A stretch of 64,000 bases of DNA from Bauldia litoralis (GTDB lineage Bacteria; Pseudomonadota; Alphaproteobacteria; Rhizobiales; Kaistiaceae): positions 1 through 64,000 of the forward strand of contig NZ_FMXQ01000012.1 of assembly GCF_900104485.1 (NCBI RefSeq), in the 5' to 3' direction. Within the stretch, counting starts at the first letter, position 1. The number at the start of each line of letters is the position of its first letter. The position numbers were made by a program, and so were the translations under genes. The notes below the pieces were generated by a model. It did no database searches. It had not been told where the DNA came from and was given only the letters and a program-made list of their open reading frames with translations. Shown one piece after another: positions 59,876 through 64,000 of the stretch.

Positions 59876-61396
59876 TCAGATGGTCTGGTTGTAGTCGCCG
59901 ACCTCGGGATGCTCCTTGAGCGCAGCGTCGACGAGCTTGAACATCTCGCGCATCCGCGCCTCGGAGACCGGGCTCTCGACCACAACGACCAGTTCCGGCT
60001 TGTTGGACGAAGCACGCACCAGCCCCCAGCTGCCGTCGTCGGCGACGACGCGCACGCCATTGACCGTCACCAGGTCGGCGATGGCGTGACCGTCGATGGT
60101 CTCGCCGGCCGCCTTCATCGCGACGAAGCGTTCCTTCACCGCGTCGGCGATCCCGTATTTGGTCTCGTCGTCGCAATGGGCGGCCATGGTCGGCGAGCCC
60201 CAGGTCTTGGGCAGGGCGTTCTTGAGGTCGGCCATCGACTTGTCGGGGTTGCGATCGAGCATGTCGAGGATGGCGATCGCCGAGACCAGCCCGTCGTCGT
60301 AACCGCGACCGACCGGCGGGTTGAAGAAGTAGTGGCCGGACTTTTCGAAGCCGGCCAGCGCGTTCAACTCGTTGACCCGGCGCTTGATGTAGGAGTGGCC
60401 GGTCTTCCAGTAATCGGCCTTGACGTCATTGGCCCGGAGCACCGGGTCGGTGGCGTAGAGGCCGGTCGACTTGACGTCGACGACGAAAGTGCAGCCGGGA
60501 TGGAGGGTGGACAGGTCGCGGGCGAGCATCACCCCGACCTTGTCGGCGAAGATCTCCTCGCCCTCGTTGTCGACCACGCCGCAGCGGTCGCCGTCGCCGT
60601 CGAAGCCGAGAGCCACGTCGGCGCCATGCTCTTTCACCGCCGCGGCCATGGCATGGAGCATCTCCATGTCTTCCGGGTTCGGATTGTAGCGCGGGAAGGT
60701 GTAGTCGAGCTCGGTATCGAGCGGGATGACGTCGGCGCCCAGCGCCTTGAGGACGCCCGGGACGAAGGCGCTGGCCGTACCGTTGCCGCAGGCGGCGACG
60801 ACCCGGATTGGCCGCTTCAGCTTCGGCCGCGCGGTGAGATCGGCGGCGTAGCGCTCGGCGAAATTCTCGACGAAGACATAGGAGCCCTCGTGCTTGAGAT
60901 CGAAGGCCGCGTCGAGGACGATATTCTTGAGCCGGCCGATTTCGTCCGGACCGAAGGTGATCGGCCGCTGCGAGCCCATCTTGACGCCGGTCCAGCCATT
61001 TTCGTTATGCGAGGCGGTGACCATGGCGACCGCCGGAACATCGAGCGCGAACTGTGCGAAATAGGCCATCGGCGTCATCGCCATGCCGATGTCATAGACC
61101 CGGCAGCCGGAGGCCATCAGGCCGGTGATCAGCGCCAGCTTGATCGACGAGGAATAGGCCCGGTAGTCGTGGCCGGTGACGATCTCCTTGCGCACGCCCA
61201 TCTGGCCGAGCAGCGTGCCGATGCCCATGCCGAGCGCGGTGACGCCCATCAGGTTCAGTTCGGGCGGCTTGTCCGAGGAGGGAATGCCGTACCACCAGCG
61301 CGCGTCGTATTCGCGGAAACCGGTGGCCTTGACCAGCGGCGTCGTCTCGAAAGCGAGCGTGTTGGGGCGGAGATCGGGAATCGGCTTGGGAAACAT
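59876..61396 (-). CDS. Phosphomannomutase/phosphoglucomutase
   Basis: A 506-residue phosphohexomutase. The phosphoserine is Ser129 in MVTASHNENGW, and the metal-binding loop is FDGDGDRCGV (Asp266, Asp268, Asp270). It interconverts mannose- or glucose-6-phosphate with the 1-phosphate, supplying sugar nucleotides for polysaccharide or LPS. ATG at 61396 is chosen; upstream frame to 62086 overlaps the next gene. Substrate choice is open. Confidence 0.88.
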   Translation of the reverse strand: MFPKPIPDLRPNTLAFETTPLVKATGFREYDARWWYGIPSSDKPPELNLMGVTALGMGIGTLLGQMGVRKEIVTGHDYRAYSSSIKLALITGLMASGCRVYDIGMAMTPMAYFAQFALDVPAVAMVTASHNENGWTGVKMGSQRPITFGPDEIGRLKNIVLDAAFDLKHEGSYVFVENFAERYAADLTARPKLKRPIRVVAACGNGTASAFVPGVLKALGADVIPLDTELDYTFPRYNPNPEDMEMLHAMAAAVKEHGADVALGFDGDGDRCGVVDNEGEEIFADKVGVMLARDLSTLHPGCTFVVDVKSTGLYATDPVLRANDVKADYWKTGHSYIKRRVNELNALAGFEKSGHYFFNPPVGRGYDDGLVSAIAILDMLDRNPDKSMADLKNALPKTWGSPTMAAHCDDETKYGIADAVKERFVAMKAAGETIDGHAIADLVTVNGVRVVADDGSWGLVRASSNKPELVVVVESPVSEARMREMFKLVDAALKEHPEVGDYNQTI

Positions 61397-61461
61397 CGGT
61401 TCTTGTCCTTCGGGCCAGGAGTCCGGTGATACCAGAGCACCTGAGGGTGGGAAAGGCTTGG

Positions 61462-62109
61462 TTACTCGAGGAGAACGAGGCGCGGCCCCGACAGTTCGAA
61501 TTTCGAGAGGCGGCCGAGGAAGCTCATGCCGAGCAGGTTGACCCGGAGCAGGTCGCCGGGAATCACCGTCGCCTCGACATCGCGGACGCGGATGCCGCCG
61601 ACGCGGATTTCGGAGAGCATGACCCGCGCGACATTGACGATGCCGTTGGCCGTCGAGCTCGGCAGGTTGAAGGCGCTGCGCGGCGGATGGATGCCGAGAC
61701 GACGCGCGGTCTCGGCGGTGAGCGACACGGTGGTGGCGCCGGTATCGACCATCGCCTCGATCCTGCGACCGTTGATCGAGGCGTCGACAAGGAAATGCCC
61801 GCCGCGGTCGGCTTCGAGAACGACCCTTCGGCCCGTGGCGGACGAACTCGGACGCGCCGCCCGCTCCCGTGCCGTAGCCGCGACCGGCTTGCTCGCCGGT
61901 GCCGCGGGTCGGCGCGGCGGCGATGCTTCGGCGCGCTGGGTGGCCGGCGTCTCGACCAGCCGGGCGAGGAGGCCCGGCGCGATCTCCGGCACGCTGACAG
62001 CGGCCGCGACCACGACGGCCGCAAGGATGATCAGCCTGAAGCCCGTCACCGGCGAAGGAGTCCTCCCGAGCAAGTCCGGGGCGCACGCCGCGCCCGGGCC
62101 CGCCACCAT
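61462..62109 (-). CDS. Retropepsin-like aspartic protease, membrane-anchored
   Basis: A 215-residue protein with a single N-terminal membrane segment (about residues 24-42) and a clan AA retropepsin-like domain. The catalytic Asp122 is in AMVDTGATTVSLTAE. A GTG at 62049 may be the real start, placing the anchor at the very N-terminus. The family includes PerP of Caulobacter, a CtrA-controlled periplasmic protease that cuts the polar organiser PodJ. Here too a perfect CtrA-type box precedes the gene. Confidence 0.7.
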   Translation of the reverse strand: MVAGPGAACAPDLLGRTPSPVTGFRLIILAAVVVAAAVSVPEIAPGLLARLVETPATQRAEASPPRRPAAPASKPVAATARERAARPSSSATGRRVVLEADRGGHFLVDASINGRRIEAMVDTGATTVSLTAETARRLGIHPPRSAFNLPSSTANGIVNVARVMLSEIRVGGIRVRDVEATVIPGDLLRVNLLGMSFLGRLSKFELSGPRLVLLE

Positions 62110-62162
62110 CGCGGCAAAATCCTAACGCGACACCAAGCCCGCGCAGGCCGGCGCCGTCCTCG

Positions 62163-62178
62163 TTAACGCGCGGTTAAC
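62163..62178 (-). promoter_or_regulatory. Perfect CtrA-type box upstream of the protease
   Basis: TTAACGCGCGGTTAAC matches TTAA-N7-TTAAC in full. It lies 54-69 bases before the 62109 start. It also lies downstream of the leftward sugar dehydrogenase gene, so the protease is the likely target. Confidence 0.55.
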
Positions 62179-62216
62179 GTCGTCGGGGCCGGTGCCTGGG
62201 GGCGGTTTGCGGCCAC

Positions 62217-62981
62217 TCAGACCCAGCCGCCGTCGACGATGATATTCTGGTTGGTAACCGCCGAGGCTTCGTCCGAGGCATAGAACACCACCATGCGCGC
62301 GATATCGGCGGGATCGAGCGTGCGCGGCAGGCACTGGTCCTTCATCAGTTGCTCCAGCGCTTCGGGCGTCACCCAGAGGTCCTTCTGACGCTTGGTCATG
62401 ATCCAGCCGGGGGCGATCGAGTTGATGCGGATGTTGTGGGCGCCGAGTTCGCGGGACAGGCCGCGAGTCAGGCCAAGAATCCCGGCCTTGCACGCCTCGT
62501 AGACCGGCAGGTCGCTGGCGGAGACCATCCAGGAGATCGACCCCATGTTGATGATCGAGCCGTTCTTGGCCTTCTTCATGTCGTTGACGACGGCCTGGAT
62601 GGTGAAGATCTGGTGCTTGAGGTTCACCCGGACGCGGTCGTCGAAATAGTCGGAGGTGATCTCGTCGAGGCCGTGGCGCTCATCATGGGCGGCGTTGTTG
62701 ACCAGAACGGTGATCGGCCCGAAAACCTTGCGTACCGCCTTGACGGCGCGCTGCAGCGCATCGATGTCGGCAAGGTCGCAGTGCTCGAAATGGACCTTCT
62801 GGCCCTTGCGCTTCAGCTTCGCCGCCAGCGCCTTCGATTCCTTCTCCATGATGTCGATGAAACCGACCTTCGCGCCTTGGGCGGCGAAATGGGTGACGAT
62901 CGATTCGCCAATGCCGCTGCCGCCGCCGGTGACCAGCACCGTGCGGCCCTTGAGGCTGGGATAGATGGCGCCGTATTTCAT
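62217..62981 (-). CDS. SDR-family sugar dehydrogenase (XylB-like)
   Basis: A 254-residue short-chain dehydrogenase. Rossmann motif TGGGSGIG (18-25), NNAAHDERH, and the catalytic set Ser148/Ser150, Tyr161, Lys165 (YEACK). The start AIYPSLKGRTVLVTGGGSG closely resembles D-xylose 1-dehydrogenase of Caulobacter, so NAD-dependent oxidation of xylose or a similar aldose is likely. ATG at 62981; the frame runs on to 63953 without meaning. AGGAGG upstream. Confidence 0.78.
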   Translation of the reverse strand: MKYGAIYPSLKGRTVLVTGGGSGIGESIVTHFAAQGAKVGFIDIMEKESKALAAKLKRKGQKVHFEHCDLADIDALQRAVKAVRKVFGPITVLVNNAAHDERHGLDEITSDYFDDRVRVNLKHQIFTIQAVVNDMKKAKNGSIINMGSISWMVSASDLPVYEACKAGILGLTRGLSRELGAHNIRINSIAPGWIMTKRQKDLWVTPEALEQLMKDQCLPRTLDPADIARMVVFYASDEASAVTNQNIIVDGGWV

Positions 62982-63149
62982 AGTTCCTCCTGCAATTATT
63001 CCCCGGGGGTGTGTTTCTGGGTCACAGTCGCCACAGTTTTGGCCCCGAAAGTCACTTTTTGCGCGTGATTCGAAAAGAAGTCGCGTATAGCATTTCCTAA
63101 CCGGGAGCGTCCCATATGGGGGTATCGGTCCTGTCCGGGGGATTTCTGC

Positions 63150-63932
63150 ATGCGTCTCGCCTGTCTCGCCACACTGATCGCAGCCGGCCTGGCTTTCGGC
63201 GCCAGCAGCGCAAAGGCCGAGGACGCCCTGGCCGGAGACGCGCCGCAATACGTGATCGATGTCGGCGTCGGTGGGCAGTACAAGCCGAAATATCCCGGCT
63301 CCGACACCTACATCCTGGTTCCCTATCCGCTGTTTTCGGTCGGCCGCTTCTACCTGCCGGGCATGGGCCAGCGCGAGTCGGGCACCACCGGCTTCTTCAT
63401 GTTTCCGTCCTTCGGCTTTAACGGCGAGCGCAAGGCGTCCGACGACAAGAGCCTGAAGGGCACCAAGACGGTTCCCTGGGCGCTCGAGCTTGGTCTCGGC
63501 GCCGGCGTGCGCGGCCAGTATCTGCGCGGCTTCGGCACCCTGCGCCAGGGGATCAACGGCACCGACGGGCAGGTCGGCAACCTCGGGCTCGACGTGCTCG
63601 TCCCGATCTCGGAGCGCTTCGAGATGGCCTTCGGCCCGCGCGCCAGCTTCGCCTCCCAGGAATACATGGAGACCTATTTCGGCGTCACCGCCAAGGAGGC
63701 GTCGAAAGGCTCGCTGTCGAAGTTCAAGCCGGATGGCGGGTTCAAGACAGTCGGTATCGCGACGACCGCCTCCTACGCGCTGACCGAGCGGACCCGCCTC
63801 CGCTTCACCGCCAGCTACAACCGGTTCATCGAGGACGCGGCCAAGAGCCCGATCGTCAAGTCCGGCAGCCGCGACCAGTGGATGGTCGGCGTCGGCGTAA
63901 CCTACCGCCTCGGCTTCAATCTGTTCAACTAG
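63150..63932 (+). CDS. MipA/OmpV-family outer-membrane protein
   Basis: A 260-residue beta-barrel protein. Signal peptide to about residue 23 (ending AKAED), then VIDVGVGGQYKPKYPGSDTY and VPYPLFSVGRFYLPG, hallmarks of MipA/OmpV. The C-terminus ends in LGFNLFN with a terminal aromatic-rich strand. MipA-type proteins scaffold murein synthesis or act as porins. Upstream 62982-63149 holds its promoter and that of the dehydrogenase. Confidence 0.82.
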   Translation: MRLACLATLIAAGLAFGASSAKAEDALAGDAPQYVIDVGVGGQYKPKYPGSDTYILVPYPLFSVGRFYLPGMGQRESGTTGFFMFPSFGFNGERKASDDKSLKGTKTVPWALELGLGAGVRGQYLRGFGTLRQGINGTDGQVGNLGLDVLVPISERFEMAFGPRASFASQEYMETYFGVTAKEASKGSLSKFKPDGGFKTVGIATTASYALTERTRLRFTASYNRFIEDAAKSPIVKSGSRDQWMVGVGVTYRLGFNLFN

Positions 63933-63956
63933 GAACGGGCTCTCGCCCTCCATCAG

Positions 63957-64000
63957 CTATGGCTGGAACACGAATTCCAGCTTCAACCCGTCCGGGTCGG
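63957..64000 (-). CDS. 3' end of a VOC (glyoxalase-fold) gene, partial
   Basis: The last 13 codons of a minus-strand gene that continues beyond the window: DPDGLKLEFVFQP then stop. DPDGxxLE is the usual end of vicinal-oxygen-chelate proteins and includes the metal-binding Glu. Only the edge is visible. Confidence 0.6.
   Translation of the reverse strand, partial: DPDGLKLEFVFQP

Noticed and set aside
59540-61429. Plus-strand frame of 629 codons opposite the phosphomannomutase
   Set aside because: Shadow of the mutase gene; composition is atypical and the mutase motifs are complete on the minus strand.

Overview
The window is a high-GC stretch of an alphaproteobacterial chromosome, most likely from the order Hyphomicrobiales (Rhizobiales). 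The evidence is recF next to gyrB, a fused cysNC, a complete tad/cpa (Flp pilus) locus with CtrA-like TTAA-N7-TTAA boxes, a RutR-controlled reductive pyrimidine pathway, and several families of palindromic intergenic repeats typical of that group. I see no tRNA, rRNA, CRISPR array, prophage or insertion sequence, so this reads as ordinary chromosome rather than an island.

Region by region. (1) 0.4-3.5 kb and 8.5-19.6 kb hold a catabolic regulon for pyrimidines and beta-alanine. It contains a RutR-type TetR repressor, beta-alanine:pyruvate aminotransferase, CoA-acylating malonate/methylmalonate-semialdehyde dehydrogenase, an M20-type beta-ureidopropionase, dihydropyrimidinase and an ABC importer (ATPase, two permeases, ThiY/NMT1-type binding protein) with an FAD amine oxidase gene lodged between the permeases. 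Two near-identical promoters with the RutR box TTGACCAATTGGTCAG precede the aminotransferase and the dehydrogenase. No dihydropyrimidine dehydrogenase lies in the window. (2) Inserted between these, 3.5-8.0 kb on the minus strand carries a zinc-dependent alkaline phosphatase followed by a metal-type ABC operon: Tat-exported CxxC protein, ATPase, FtsX-like permease, and a PCu(A)C-like protein with a His-rich tail. (3) 19.6-30.8 kb is mixed: lipid kinase, DUF2461 protein, a large RTX repeat protein, an Lrp regulator, glycosyltransferase, alanine dehydrogenase, a frameshifted MFS transporter, a 25-codon small gene with an extreme Shine-Dalgarno sequence, and an HWE histidine kinase. (4) 30.8-34.7 kb is recF-gyrB. 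(5) 35-43.9 kb has a cupin/TetR pair with its operator, the sulfate-activation cluster cysQ-cysD-cysNC, an FMN-binding stress protein, MarR, an NlpC/P60 hydrolase and an M17 aminopeptidase. (6) 44-56.4 kb is the Flp pilus locus: tadD on the plus strand; flp, cpaA, cpaB, cpaC, cpaD, cpaE, cpaF, tadB and tadC on the minus strand; then a secretin-N-domain protein and two TadE/TadG pseudopilins on the plus strand. (7) 56.4-64 kb holds a PhnD-like binding protein, galM, a doubly frameshifted PP-loop gene, phosphomannomutase, a retropepsin-like protease behind a perfect CtrA box, a XylB-like sugar dehydrogenase, a MipA/OmpV protein, and the last codons of a VOC-family gene at the edge.

The genes combine logically in three blocks. 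Pyrimidine import and ring opening lead to beta-alanine, then malonate semialdehyde, then acetyl-CoA, under RutR. Sulfate is activated to PAPS, with CysQ removing PAP. A whole pilus machine is probably tied to the cell cycle through CtrA. The most unusual items are the small gene at 29136-29213, the CtrA box ahead of a PerP-like protease, and the metal-ABC operon whose PCu(A)C-like protein has lost the canonical Cu ligands.
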